Source: Sclerotinia nivalis
Taxonomy: Eukaryota; Ascomycota; Leotiomycetes; Helotiales; Sclerotiniaceae
Reading direction: 5' to 3'
NCBI GenBank assembly: GCA_029531795.1
Contig: JAPEIS010000007.1
Span: 1,736,001 to 1,800,000, forward strand
DNA: 64,000 bases
The translations under genes were made by a program, and so were the position numbers. Positions 1-13,343 of the stretch are shown one piece after another. The notes under the pieces were generated by a model. The model worked only from the letters and a program-made list of their open reading frames with translations. It ran no database searches and had not been told where the DNA came from. Every line of letters starts with the position of its first letter. Position 1 is the first letter of the stretch.

Positions 1-3000
1 CGGTTGAGAAATTACAGTTGTTGGTTGCATTTTGCAACCCCGAACGGGAGGATGATATAGCACAATTGACGGCACTTGGCAGAAAGTTGGTTCATAATAA
101 TAATGCCGAACTCATAGGTCAAGCAGAGTATCAACCTTATTTGTTGAAACTAGCAAAGCTCATACTCAGCGCGCTCATGCGGTACGCATACCCACATATG
201 TTTATTCTTGATCAACTTCTAACCTCTTCAATAGTTCCTTGCCCAGCTACGACACAACCCTATTCAAGCTCCTGTCGAATATACTAGTGCACAAAAGAGA
301 TATACTCTCACATGTTTCAATTCCTTATTACAACTTTCTGTCAGCAGCAGTGGTCAACAGCAGTCTCACTGATGGACGTCGTGCAGAGCTTGTCTCGGCA
401 GCACTCTTTCCTCTTGAAGAACCTCCTTTGGCGCCAGGAGATTCGTCCAGTGGGTCTCCCCTGCCCTATGTGAATTTGTCATGCCTAGTTACTAATCAAT
501 ATAGTTTCAATGTCACTGGATATCTATTCAGCTATGGCATCCCGGTTCCTTACCACTCCAGATTTGGAGACTAGACTTGGAGATTTACAAGGACTCGCAT
601 CTAAAATGAGCGGCAATCGTCTAGCTACGGCTATAGTCCGTGACTACTCAAACATCTCTTCCTCGCAGTCAAATCCAGAGGCAAAGCTATGGCTGCTTGC
701 TCACTTTATTGCAATATATCACATGCAAGAGCATCGTGAACAAGAAGTTGAGCTACTGAGAGCCTTGTCTCTCCAACTATCGGCGTGCTCAGTCGATATT
801 ATTGGCAAGATCGGTGGTGTCAAACCAACATCCAATACTTCCCAAAAGAAGGAAAGCGAAGAAACGGGAGTCCATCTTGTACGGAACTTGCCCATATTCA
901 TTAGTAGCCAGTTGATATCTTTGTTAAATAAAGCTTCAATAGCAGGATTACTGGAAAGATTTATCATGTAAGTCAAGTATGTCTTTCTTTCTTGATCTTC
1001 GCTAATAACTTGGAATCAGCGATTATGCCAAAGGATCGACGACGGGCCAGGAGGATGCAAGCTTCTTGGCGAGTTATGCCCTTACACTGTTGAGAATCTT
1101 CCCACATCGTGCGGATGAAATTAGAATGTGGCTTTGTTCTAGCTCTATGACGGCTTCAAATGGCGACCAGGTGCTGGCTCTCAAGTTCTTTTGGCAGGCA
1201 ATGAGCTCAACTAGCACCTTCAAAGCTATCGTGGCTGATTCGAAAGCTGCATTAGAAATTCTTCGATATCAAAAGCAACACAGTAATGAACCATCTCAAG
1301 ATGTTATGTCAATAAATCGAGAATGGAGAACCATTCTTCTTTTTCTGGAACTTTATACATTTATCCTAAAATTCATAGACGATGAGGATTTTCTCGGAGG
1401 CAGCATGGAGTCAAGTCAAGCAAGCGGAACTGTTTCCAAGATTCGAGGGAGTGCACTTCCATTGGAAGCTGTGGAGAAACTCACCCTTTTCCTGAAGAAC
1501 ATCTCATTCACTACTTATTATAATGCTGCAGAACTTTCTGCTGATGATAAGCCTAGTATGGAAAGTGGTCTAGGCACCTATTTCAGCATCAACAATCAAT
1601 CCGGAAAAGAAAAGGAGAGTTTTGACAAGGGGCCAACGACAAGCAACTCAAGTTGGCCATTCGCCGGAATTTCGGGCATGACGTTCTACTATCTGAGGAC
1701 AATTGTTATCGGGGTCATGCGAATGATCTATGAACGAGATTCGAGACGACGATTTTTGCCAAAAGATCATTGGCTCATGACGACACGTTTTGACATGAAA
1801 GGGTTTATTGTTGATGTTATCAGGGAGCAAGAAAGACGACAAGAAGTTGTAGACGGTGAAGGTACTGAAGACGAGATTGATGAAGAAGACGCAGAAGAGT
1901 TTGGGCCTGTCCAGGGCCTCAGTATTAGTCGTTTGCATCGACCACATCTGATGATACAGCAGGAGATTCTCAGAAGGCAGCAACGAAAAGTCAATAAAGG
2001 GAAACTCATGGCCGCTGTTGGACCAAGAATTGAGGTGTTAGAAAATATGCCGTTTGTCATCCCTTTCGAAACTCGTGTTGAGATATTTCGTCAATTCGTC
2101 ATGTTGGATCAACTTAAGAGACGAGCAGGAGTTGTCGATCCAGATTCATGGCGAATGCGAATGGAAGATATGTCACATAGTCTGCATGCTGCACGAGAAG
2201 TTCTTGGCAGACATCATGCACAGATTCGTCGACAAAACGTATTTGAAGATGCTTTTGAGGCCTTCTATCCACTGGCAGAAGGTCTTAAGGAACCAATTCA
2301 GATCACGTTTATTGACAGCTTCGGTGCGGTTGAGGCTGGTATTGATGGCGGTGGAGTGACGAAAGAGTTTCTCACCAGTGTTACAAATGAAGCATTTCGC
2401 GGCCCTCTAGACTATGGTAGTTGCCCATCCCTGTTTGTGACGAATGATCAAAATCTACTCTACCCCAATCCAATAGCGACTGAACAAGATTATGAGTTTT
2501 TGAGATCAAATGGGATAAACGAGACCAGCCCTGAATGGAAGGCATATAGTGTACAGCTGCGCAATCGCATGCAATTCTTAGGTCGCGTAGTAGGAAAGTG
2601 TTTGTATGAGGGAATTCTTGTCGATATCAATTTTGCCGGATTTTTCCTTCTCAAATGGTCTGCTGCATATTCTGGTCCAGAAGCAGCAAGCCGTGGAAAT
2701 CTCAACGATCTACGTGACCTTGACGAAGGATTATATCAAGGGCTATTAAAACTCAAAAACTATCCCGGAAATGTCGAAGACTTCTCGCTCGACTTCACCA
2801 TAACCGACACAGTTCCCAGCCCCATACCGGGTGGCCGTCCCAAAATTATCACCCGGGATCTCATGCCAAATGGCTCCAATATTCCTGTTACAAATGAAAA
2901 TCGTCTCCTCTACATCGCATACGTCGTTCGCCATCGTCTCCATATTCAACCTTACGAACTTACCCAAGCTTTCCTTCGCGGCCTCGGCCAAATCATAAAT

Positions 3001-3423
3001 CCTTCTTGGTTGAGCATGTTTAACCAAGTCGAACTTCAAACTCTAATTTCCGGCGAAACATCCGAGATCAACATTGATGATCTACGTAGAAACACACGAT
3101 ATGGCGGTGTATATCAGATTGGAGATGATGGACTTGAACACCCAACTATCATGATGTTCTGGCAAGTCATGGAAGAGTTCGAAGATGAGGAAAGGAGAAA
3201 AGTACTCAAGTATGTGACGAGCACACCAAGAGCGCCTTTATTAGGATTCTCATCTTTGAATCCACTGTTTAGTATCAGGGATGGTAGTGCGGATGAGGAG
3301 CGACTGCCAAGTGCGAGTACGTGTGTTAATCTGTTGAAATTGCCGAGGTATCAGAGTAAGGAGAAGCTGAGGGAGAAGTTGCTGTATGCAATTAATGCAG
3401 GGGCTGGCTTTGATCTTTCGTGA
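1..3423 (+). CDS. HUL5: HECT-type E3 ubiquitin ligase, HUL5/UBE3B-C family (5' end outside window)
   Basis: E3 ligase that takes ubiquitin onto a HECT cysteine and passes it to substrates; yeast Hul5 acts with the proteasome on misfolded proteins. Exons read as <1-181, 235-449, 505-967 and 1020-3423. Introns are 182-234, 450-504 and 968-1019 (53, 55 and 52 nt), and the second has a TACTAAT-like branch site. The reading frame is already open at base 3, so the start lies upstream; 1086 residues are visible. The C-terminal third (about 2280-3423) is a full HECT domain. The catalytic cysteine is the TGT at 3322-3324 in the context STCVNLLKLP. The protein ends NAGAGFDLS, the typical HUL5 ending. 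An acidic stretch lies near 1860-1900. The second intron's donor (GTGGGT) was chosen because it is the one that keeps phase. The family call is secure; the exact splice sites of the first two introns are a little less so. Confidence 0.93.
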
Positions 3424-6400
3424 TTGAGGGGTTTGTAAAGGGATGGGCATCATACGGATCCGAAAAGGAGAAAAAAATACTTACGACGCAAACGATAAAT
3501 GCGAAGCGATGATTGATGACATTCTTACAACTTACAATATGCATGGTTCAGGCGTTTCCCCCCCCCCATTCTAGACTAACTGAGTTAGTTGATGAATGGA
3601 TAGATAAGATGGATGGTGGAGTGGTATGGATATCAGTGTTGGATGGAAAAGCTCCTAGACTACAAAAGCTTGCATATGGTAGATTGATTTGTAGATGGAG
3701 CATTTACCGAGTGAGTGGAGAAGGGAAAGGGTATGGTTTGTCTACATATCAGAGGGAAGAATGATAGGAAGGATGATAGGGAGGTATGGATTGACATGAC
3801 TTTGTGTAGATATGAAATTAACAATTGTAATCCATTGGTTTCATGTGGCTTTTATATTATTCTATTGATATATATGAGGAGCGAGGTACGAGGTATTGAT
3901 GCGGTTTATATCCAGGATTCGAATACTATTTCAAAAGAATATACATTTCGCACTGCTCGCAGCGCGGTATCAAATTTGTGAGAGCCAACATATCAATCAA
4001 AGTCGGCGGTATGCTCCAGTGCTCGAGTATGTAAGATTAGATTGAATAGGTGCGGATAGAATATGTGATGTGTTGATACTTTTGGGGGGGAGGAGGAGGG
4101 TGCAAGTGATTGGGATGAAATGAGTGGTTTCTTCTTGGATGTGGAAGGGGAAGGGGAAGGGGAAGGGTGAGAAGGAGGGGAAGGGTGAGAAGAGTTTGGT
4201 TGGGGAGGGTAAATAAAGTTGGTATGGATGACGAGCTTAATGGCAACCGTTGATTTTGTAGCTTGGAGGAGATTTCTTTGGTTTTGTTGGTGGTTATCCT
4301 TAGCAGATTAAGGAGTTGGTTAAAGGGTGAAGCTTAACCAATTGATCTAGTAACTCGCAACAGACCTTCTTCGGCTTCATACAACGCTTACCCGTAGCAG
4401 TGATGAATATGGATGAGAAGCAGTAGCAGTGGCATTGAATCGTCTTATGTATGTACTTGGAAATATTTGAGTTGGACTCGGCGATTTCTTTTTATGTATA
4501 GAGATGAGGATAGAGTTTGAAGATGAGTTTACGAGGACTGGAAATTTGGAAATAGTTATACTGTTTTATGCATTCTATCACTTCAGCTTAGATGCGATGT
4601 TTTTGAAATGTTAGGCGGGGGATAGAGATAGATGAGACATGAATGATATTGTATATCAATGAGTTTTCATCCGGAAGAGAGCTGATAATATAGTGAAGAG
4701 TGAATCCATATGTTCAAGGCAGCGTGGCTACGTACTAGCAGACATGTAAGCTTGGAAGAGATTAGTGTATTCCAAGATATCAGAATACTGAAAATTGAGC
4801 TCACATCGTGAAGTTTGCCAGAAGATCTGAGTGCAAACAAAGTTGCAGCTTCTCCTGTGGTGCAGGTGTATGAAATGGATGAATGAATGTTATGTGACTG
4901 ACATAACGCAAAGAGTTCCTTTTCGCAAAGGTTTGGAGGCTATTATGCGCTGAAATGGCTTCGCTTGAATTTATTACTTTCTGGAGCTACTCATCGAGCT
5001 AAAGAAGTTGTTGCTAGGCAGGTATTACTCTCAGAGTTGCCATCCGGGCCACGTTCTGAATTTCTTCTAGCTCGTTCATTTTTATTCCTTTAGGCCTGAT
5101 TTTGAATTATTCTGAATTATGTTTATGGAATCAGTATGACGTAGTCTTCCATGATTATCCGCTTGTCAAATATAAACTTTAGTACTATTATTGTTAAATA
5201 ATAACTTACGGGGTAATATATTTTGAGTTCATTCGCTTATTTTGTCGAGTACTTGCTACATTGCATATGTCACCCTCGCCATTTCAGCTAGGCTCGAAGC
5301 AGTAAACTTCAAGTAGATAGGTCGCCGTGAGAATGTTCAAACTCATGCACGCCTTCCATTAAATGAGACACCACTAGAAAATACAGGCACTGTAGCTCGA
5401 GACCATTTAGCAAATGAACGAACCTTTCTTTCGTGGACCCGCGAAGGATTAGGCTTCATAGCTTTGGGAGTTGCATGCACGTACGAAGCTTGACACTTTG
5501 GATGAATTATCAAACCGTCCTAAGAAGAAAAGATGGGCCGGCAATAGACGGAGAGAAGGAGGAATGGGTTTTGGAGAGTACGGCATTCACTTGTGGGTGA
5601 TAGGGGACAGACTGTTTGTCATATAGAAATGGTAGATTCTGTGCTGCCCTTCAGGTCTGAAGAAGGGTTTGTTTAGACCTAATATGGGTGGTGTAATGTT
5701 GGTCAAGTTGACTAGTGGATTAGTTGCGGTTGGTGGCGCATTTATTGTTGGGAAAGAAGAGATGGATCTGAGGAGACATGAGCGTTGAGAAGGACAAAGA
5801 AAATATCCCTCATCTGCGTCACTTTCATGGGGGTAACAATGTGGTTGGCGTGCAAAGAAGCAATGCATTACCTATGGGAACTACTTCTACATTACAGCTA
5901 CAGAGATTGTCCGATTCCAAGTTACACAATCTAGCGTCATTGTTCTGCTTCGTGTCATACAAGCAGCACTAATTGTTCAAGTCCAACTCCGAATCTCTAC
6001 ATACAAACCAGATAAGAGGCAACAACAAACAGAATCTCATTTTGAGGATGACCATATCTTACTTTAACTGACTCGAAACGGAGCTAACTAAATCACATGC
6101 AGGGTGAAAGCTTCAAAATATCCTATCTATCTTTCTATCTGCAGTGTGCACATTGTTTGATATACAACATGCCTCTTGACTCCCTCGACTACCTCCACTT
6201 CTGTCCCATTCTAGCGCTGCTCGGGCCGCCAGGTGATTCAAGCGGGGGTCACTCCGTACGAGCAGGCATTTACATGAGCAATGCTATTTGAACTACTACG
6301 AGATGATGGCCAATCATTACGACTATCAACGACCCCTCTACTTGGGCCCTTCAACATCTTTGCTACATGACATTGGGCACAAATCCAGGACATAAAGCCT

Positions 6401-6546
6401 TTCTTACCCTTGATTAGCAAGTAAGTATGAGGAAGCTAACAGACGCACGATTAGGTCTAATTAGAACAAACTTTAAAAGTCTAATGAACCTTTAACTTTA
6501 TCGAGGAAGGTTCATCTCTTCCAGAAGACCGAAGACAGAAGACCGA

Positions 6547-6585
<39 letters not shown>

Positions 6586-7055
6586 CCCTACGAGAATCCT
6601 TGTATGAAAAATAATCATTTGCATTTTGCAATTTTTTGGTTTGTGTAACAACAGATTACAAGGATGACCCACCACTTGCCGAATTTCGGTACGTCCCATG
6701 CAAACTAGTATTGTACCACGTTTCACATGGGAAAGAGCAACCAAACCCAAAACCAAAATATACTTCGAACATGATGCATCTTGCTATAGTACCGCAATTA
6801 TAGCCATCCAAATTCCACAGTTTCCACCCAGCCACGTTTTCTTCACTTTATTTGAGACTTCCAACATTCTCTTCTCTATCGAAGAGCCCTTTCATGACCG
6901 TGGCCACAACGCAACACAAAGATTCCTCCGTGCATTTTCCTTGACCCACGAAATACCGCGATAGCTTCCAATCTCAAAAATTATTTCCCCTACTATACTA
7001 GCTCCATACGGAAATTTATTCCTCGACTTAAGAGATTGATAGAAAATCCGTCATC
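3424..7055. other. Intergenic region, no supported gene
   Basis: This spacer separates the ligase from the aldo/keto reductase. Reading frames here are short and show no family features. It holds a C-run near 3559, a GGGGAA-type purine tract around 4145-4190, and the AGAAGAC repeat listed separately. The last few hundred bases should contain the promoter and 5' leader of the reductase. I could not pick out a specific regulatory site. Confidence 0.6.
6523..6586. repeat. 7-bp tandem repeat (AGAAGAC)n
   Basis: About nine head-to-tail copies of AGAAGAC, a few with the variant AGACCGA. It is purine-only apart from the C positions and lies about 470 bp upstream of the aldo/keto reductase start. 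It is a simple minisatellite with no coding role seen. Confidence 0.9.
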
Positions 7056-8254
7056 ATGTCAATCCCTATTTTGAAATTGAACAATGGTGCCACAGTACCA
7101 GCTTTAGGATTTGGCACTTTCCAAAGCAAAGGATCACCAGGGAAATGCCACGATGCTGTACTTTGGGCTTTACAATCAGGTTATCGTCATCTAGATTGTG
7201 CTTGGTAGTGAGTTTAACCCCCATGTCTCATGTTTATCCGTTCTTCTCAGCTGTCTTATGGAAATCTCTCGGGCTAATCCCTTCCATCTATCCACTAATC
7301 TTGTAACGTATTCCTTGATGATGGTGCCAAAGTATTGGGAATATTCATTTGGTATTAGAGTTCCAAACCCTGAAACTAACACAACGCAGTTACAAAAATG
7401 AAGAAGAGGTTGGGTCGGGCTTGCGGGAATTCTTGTCCAACAACCCAAGTGTCAAACGTTCCGATATCTTCATCACGACGAAAGTGTGGCCTCATCTATG
7501 CGGCTCCACTGAAGATGTCGAGTGGAGTCTAAATTCCAGTTTAGAGAAACTTGGTCTTGATTATGTGGATTCTTTCTTGATGCATTGGCCTTTCGCGGCC
7601 GAGAGAACCGACGACTATGAGGTTAAGCTCGGAGATGATGGAAAGGTATGATCCACTAATCGACATCAACATTTCCATCGTGGCCATTCCAATAACCTTG
7701 AGTAGTACATCATCAAGAAAGAACTCACTGCCAACTTGGAACCCATCTGGCGTAAATTCGAAGAACTTAACAAAGCTGGCAAGGCAAAGGTCATCGGGGT
7801 ATCCAATTTTACCATTTCAAACCTGGAAGCTTTGTTGGAATATGCGGAGATTCCTCCCGCTATCAACCAAGTCGAGATTCACCCGGTCTGGCCTAACACC
7901 AAGTTGATCAAGTACTGTTTCTCAAAGAATATCCTTCCAGTGGCATATTCGCCACTCGGGTCCCAAAGCCAGGTTCCTACTACAGGAAAAACTGTTATTC
8001 AAAACACTGAACTCATTTCAATCGCTGAAAAGAAAGGTGTTAGCATAGGTCAGATATTGATAGCTTGGGGTATTAAACGAGGATACGTAGTCCTCCCTAT
8101 GAGTTCGAATGAGGAAAGGATCAAAACCAATGGCGCATTGGTCGATTTGACTCAAGAGGAATTCGAGAGTATGAACAAAGTCTCGGAGGGCAAAGAAACA
8201 AGGTTCGTGGATTTGAAAGATACATTTGGGTGGAATGTATTCGGGGATGAGTAG
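7056..8254 (+). CDS. NADPH-dependent aldo/keto reductase
   Basis: Reduces aldehydes or sugars with NADPH in the cytosol; it is closest in style to the fungal GCY1/xylose-reductase/glycerol-dehydrogenase group. Exons are 7056-7207, 7390-7645 and 7706-8254, giving 318 residues, the normal AKR length. Introns are 182 and 60 nt. The catalytic tetrad is visible as D47, Y52, K82 (ITTKVWP) and H116 (FLMHWP). Y52 is only formed by the first splice (TA|T then TAC). IGVSNF and the NQVEIHP strand follow in the usual order. Near the C-terminus the cofactor segment reads VLPMSSNEERI. Many family members have a Lys-Ser-Ser here for the NADPH 2'-phosphate, so methionine in the lysine position is slightly unusual and cofactor preference is uncertain. 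The natural substrate cannot be read from sequence. No partner genes lie beside it. Confidence 0.93.
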
Positions 8255-8570
8255 GAAAGTAACCAAAAGCAATTGGTCGAGTCGTGTTATGTCCTCTAAT
8301 ACATCGTCCGATTCCACGTAACATAGACAACCTAAAGTATCACATGAGTCTGAATTATGATGCATACATTCGATACCTGAAGCAAATGCTGCAAATAAGC
8401 TGATCTGACCTCTCGTGATTCACAACCGCACATATCATTTGTCTATTGCATCGTTATTCTTTACCATGATTAACAGTTCATGTATGTGCTCATACAGTCA
8501 TAGGTGAAAATATTCTTGGCTTCGTTGAGGGAATGTGATATGATGTTATATGATATGATAGATATATATG

Positions 8571-8614
8571 AGATGAGATGAGATGAGATGAGATGAGATG
8601 AGATGAGATGAGAT
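8571..8614. repeat. (AGATG)n pentanucleotide microsatellite
   Basis: About nine perfect head-to-tail copies of AGATG, preceded by imperfect GATAT-rich sequence. It lies about 320 bp past the reductase stop codon. Likely length-polymorphic between strains. Confidence 0.93.
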
Positions 8615-9086
8615 AGTATCACCCATCAAATCTTATTCCATCTCACCTTCTCGCCCTCGCGCCGCCGAGCCGCATAATATCTGTCAATTTATCTGCCTTA
8701 CAAACCTAAGATTACAAACCTAAGATTACAATCTACAAATAGCATGATATGATATAATATGATATATAGCATCCTACAGCATCCCACGAACCACTCTCCT
8801 GGAACCAAAAGTCGGTGAAGAGAGATCTCACCTGGGATGAGAAATGGTAAATGGTAAAGGTTAAATGTTGAATGTTAAATGGTAAGGTTAAATGGTTACG
8901 CATCTAAAACATGCCTGTGCGTACGGTGCTGGGCTGGGTGTCGGGAAGCCTGTAAGATGTATATGATGGATTTGATTGATGGATGGGTACTTACTCGGTT
9001 TGGTTTGGTTTGGTTTGGTGCTTTGGTACGGAGTATAAAGATGACATTGCTCGCTCCCCTTACCCGTTTGTGCACATCAGGATCAG

Positions 9087-9124
9087 GGTGTCAGTGTGTC
9101 AGGGTGTCAGGGTGTCAGGGTGTC
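9087..9124. repeat. GTGTCAGG-type short tandem repeat
   Basis: Four to five head-to-tail copies of a unit of about 9 bp based on GTGTCAGG, the first copy with one change. It sits just after a short GGTTT repeat. No coding context. Confidence 0.8.
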
Positions 9125-10071
9125 ATCGGCCCCCAAGAGTCCAGGTACGTATGGTTACTACAGGCTAGGCTACAGGCTAGGTAGGTATCCATCAAATTTC
9201 CGGTCCAGCGGTACATGATGAAACAAAATTGGCATAGCCATCAAAAACCACGATGTTATTATTATATTAGCCATGAATGATGACAACTGATAGTGATACC
9301 TACAGTCTCCAGAGTTATATATGTGCTTCTAGGTAGGAATGGAATGATAATCAACGACCCCGGGACTCGGAGCCAGCACTCCCTCCGCCCATCATCCTTT
9401 CTTTAAATTAATTCGTTGTTAATTTGTTCTTAAATTCTTGAAAATTTTAAATTAATAGTCTTCCTCATCTAAAGTACAAACGGAGTACGAGCTCGAGGAA
9501 CTCGTTAATACATACATACCCAGTAAATAAGGTTACAAATACCGAGTGTAATTATAATCCAATTTGACTAGGGCAAGCGCTGATAATTATAGAACCTAGG
9601 TTATAGAACTACGGAGTATCTGTGATGTGATTGATGTGAGCCTTGATGTGGTATTGTGCATCGGTCGGGCCAATTTCGTTCCATTGCTAGGTACGAAGTA
9701 AGACGGTGATGAAAATGTCCCGGTGATGAAAATGTCCCGAGCGATCTGCGTTTATGAGTACCAGACTACTAGTATACCTATGTAACCTTGTGTGTATGTA
9801 TGTACGTACTGTGTGAAAGGCATATTATAATAATAGATTATAAAAGAATAGAACTTAGAACCAGTTACCTAGCCAAGAGAAATAAATTGGATAAATTAGA
9901 TAGATTTCGCTTCATGTGAATAAATGAATAAATGAATGAATAAATGCATGCATGCAGTAGTTTAATGTAGTGCATAATCTGGAAGTTTGGCAACCCGTCA
10001 GTCAATCTACTTACTCTACTTTATTAAGTCATGATCAAATCAAGAAATCGATTATAATAAATGAATTAATG

Positions 10072-10195
10072 AATAAATATAAAAATATAAAAATATAAAA
10101 ATATAAAAATATAAAAATTTAAAAATTTAAAATTTTAAAAATTAAATAAATTAAAAAATTAAATAAATTAAAAAATTAAATAAATTAAAAATTTA
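10072..10195. repeat. Pure A/T tract with internal tandem repeats
   Basis: This is 124 consecutive bases with no G or C. It begins with an AAAATAT-type repeat (about four copies). It passes into three copies of a 16-17 base unit built on AAATTAAATAAATT. The top strand is strongly A-biased. This looks like slippage-generated low-complexity DNA; scaffold attachment or nucleosome exclusion is possible but unproven. Confidence 0.9.
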
Positions 10196-10984
10196 GAAAA
10201 TAACAAACATACATGTGCACATGATCTCTCTCCATCTCACATGCGAAGCGATCACCAGGCATCTAGATCCAAATTCGCAGTAAAGAGATATTATTATAAT
10301 CATCATCATATTGATCAGCAAACATATCGCGTGGCATTAGATGAAAATGACAATGTCCAATGCGAAGAGAATGCCAATACTGTTCGTTGTCGATCGGTCT
10401 TAACTCCGCCGTTGGTCTGGGTGCGAATTTTTGGAAGACTTTGCTCATGCACGCTGAGAGATTCCTGGAATTGGTTGTTGGAATGGTAGGTAATGTGTAA
10501 TATTGGCAGGTCTTTCCTTGATTATCAATATCGAATATCATCATGACAGAATCAAACATAGTAGGTAAGATGAGCCAGCTAGCTATAATCTCTAGAAGAA
10601 GCATGCGATGACAGTCTGTAGTCAGTCCTACCCCCAACCACCCCTCATCGTCCCATCATTCCTCTGTGACCTCCGTAACCTCCGTACCTGATTCAACAAT
10701 CTCCGTTCCTACCTACCTACCAAACTACCTATCTACCTACCAAGCTTTTCCATGAAAAGCCATGCCAGCCAGCACCACAATTCGATTCGCAAACATCAAA
10801 CAAAACCCTACATCATCAATCTTTAAACTTTCAGACCCCCATCTATCATGAGACCCCTATTTACCCAATAAATCGACAATCCCTCCCGCTCATCCACGCT
10901 CGCATATGCACATACATATGCATAGATACACGCATGCACACGCATACACCATACATATCATAGGCTGCAGCCGTCAAAGCGCAT

Positions 10985-11027
10985 GCACATACACACACAC
11001 ACACATACATACACATACATACACATA
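10985..11027. repeat. CA/CATA-rich microsatellite
   Basis: A run of (AC)n followed by ACATACAT units, within a wider CA- and CAT-rich stretch that starts near 10900. Simple sequence with no function apparent. Confidence 0.85.
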
Positions 11028-12005
11028 GTTCTACAAAACCCCCCATTCCAACCCCAATCCCAATCCAATCCCCCATGCCCATCATCACCCAACATTTATC
11101 AACCCCCAAAGCCAAAAACGCAACACTCAAAAAAAATCCCTCCAAAAATCCCATCCTCACTCACTTCCCCACCAAATAGCCATCGAGTCCAAAAGCGCTC
11201 AAAAAGCGGTACACCTTCTCAATGGTCCATCATTAACCTAGCAGCTTCTGACGTGAGGCTAGGCATGCAATCTGCACTGCACCCCTCTAAACACATGCCA
11301 TCATGTAGAACCTTTCTTCCCTTGCCTTCCCTTCCGTTTCTCTTCTTCCTATTCCGTAAGCCGAAATACAGATACTGGTACTCTATCACATTATCATACA
11401 TAATCGTGAATGAACCTTTCTATACGTAAAAATAACCCCATACCTGCTTTTCCACGTATTGTATAACTAGGTAGCTCTGGAACTTTCAAGATATAATACA
11501 ATTAATTGGCCACCAAGTCACCAATTGATTGAATCGACACAGAAAAAATAAATCGCAATGATGCAAACACAATATATATTAAGAAACTGGGTAGGTATAT
11601 TTTGGGTTTCGGATTTGGATTCGAGTTTGGCTTTTAATCGTACTAATATGATATTGCAAATCTTTCATGAACAAAATCATTAGTGGATAAGATAGCCTAA
11701 AAGTAAATGAACTCCAAGCCAGATCGCCTGCACAGTACCATCCTAGTAACAGTCCGTAGAACCCCACCATATCATCAACCCCAAAACCCCTGCCCCATAC
11801 CCCAAGAATGCGAAAGGAAATTAGTTTATCCCGGTATACATCGTGGGAAGAAAGAAAAACTCTACTGAACCCCAAACAAAAAGAGATAAAAATAAAAACG
11901 AATATAGCAAAGAAAATCAGAACGTTTTTGGTATTGGTATCACCGCTTGCTTGCAATGAAAAAAAAAATCACACAAACTTTTCGTCTCATCTCACGTCCC
12001 ATCCC

Positions 12006-13343
12006 TTAATCCGAGCTCACGCTCGAATTTGAAGATTCCGACGTCTCAGAGGATTTGTCATCATGGAGATGGGCTTCCCATTCAGCGACCGAGATGGGTT
12101 TTTCGGTCATGGCTGCCAAGCGGAAAAGGTGGCGGGCTTGGATACGGGAATCATAGTCTACGGTCGCAGTGTCTGAATTCTTCGTTAGAACTCGCATGTG
12201 AAAAGAATAGTAAGAAAGATAAAAACGTACGAAGAGTACTTCTCCCATCAAACATAACCACTGAGTGTTTTTCCCATCCTACTCTAGCTTGGAAATCATG
12301 ACCCATACAAACATGATCGACCAAGAATTTCATAAGCATCTCTCTCTCTCCATCCTTGAGCCCGACAATATCGGTTAAAAACTCCGAGTTGAGATAAAGG
12401 GCCTTTTCGCCCGAGACGGGATGTACACGAACGATTGGGTGCAGGGAATCGATCGGGTCGGTTCGGACGGTCCCTCGTGCGGCACGGGCATAGCCGATCA
12501 TCTTCTGTGACGAATGGGTTGCCTTCAAGTCCTGAATCATGGCGCGAAATGTGGGCGAGAGGCGTTTGTAGGCTTCCACTGTATCGGCAAAGACAGTGTC
12601 ACCACCAACATCGGGGCATGCTAATACTGATTGGGTGTTAGATTTTCTCGGTTTTGTAGCTAGGTTTAAAACTTACTGCCAAGCATAATATAGCCAGGTG
12701 GCTGTTTTTCGTAGCTGACATCATGATGCCAGAGTGTTGAAGTCAACTTTTTCTGGAAGAAATTTGCGATTTCTTCTTCATTGTGATCGCGATGAATAAC
12801 ATGGAAAGGAGGGTGTCCCTTGATGGAACCAGATACAGGCTGAATGCTCAAAGGTCCAAAATAGGACATGAAGTCTTGTTGGAATTGAGGTCCGGAATGA
12901 AGAAAGTCGGATTGTTCGCGGAGAACAACAATTTTTCGTTCGGTTATCAAAAGAGCAAGCTCGTCTTTGCCTTCATCAGAGAGCTCCTCTAATTTTACGC
13001 CTGTCAAAATGGTTCCCATTTTAGGTGTGATGTGTTTGGCTTTAACACCACCATTGAAAAGGTTTGGCTTAGACTTGTCGGCCCGCAGGGCTGGGTCATA
13101 ATACTCGAAGTGCTGAAACTCGTCGAACCAGACATCGTCTTCCCACTTTGTGGTGGTTAGTGGCTGGCTGATGATATGGAATTGAACCTAAACACTTACC
13201 GATGGAAGGTAACTTGGAAATTCTGTTCGAAGTTTTGAACTCTGATCGTATTCATCGGATACATGGTTATATGGGAGGTTGATGTCGTAACTAATCTCCG
13301 GGACAGCTACATCATCCTCTTCTGTAAGTCGACTAGGTGCCAT
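12006..13343 (-). CDS. TauD/TfdA-family Fe(II)/2-oxoglutarate-dependent dioxygenase
   Basis: Oxidises its substrate with Fe(II), O2 and 2-oxoglutarate. Fungal relatives include sulfonate/taurine dioxygenases (Jlp1-like), so a role in organosulfur scavenging is plausible. Reading the minus strand, exons are 13343-13200, 13145-12677, 12620-12231 and 12172-12006; introns are 54, 56 and 58 nt; product 389 residues. The iron-binding HxD is H188-H189-D190 (LWHHDVSYE). The distal histidine H335 (LHTATVDYD) is created by the third splice, with 2-oxoglutarate-binding arginine candidates R348 and R352 after it. PDVGGDTVFAD, typical of the family, spans the second junction. The C-terminal 20 or so residues are Ser/Asp-rich. 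The start is the first ATG in frame. The upstream base (13344 on) is the promoter side. Substrate unknown. Confidence 0.92.

Larger units (their letters stand above)
8255..12005. other. Intergenic region rich in simple repeats, no supported gene
   Basis: A 3.75 kb spacer between the convergent ends of the reductase (+) and the dioxygenase (-). It has several microsatellites, listed separately, a GGTTT run near 9000 and CTAC-rich stretches near 10690-10740. Open frames here are short, overlap repeats and lack protein-like composition. It contains the 3' ends of both flanking genes; nothing else is identifiable. Confidence 0.6.
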
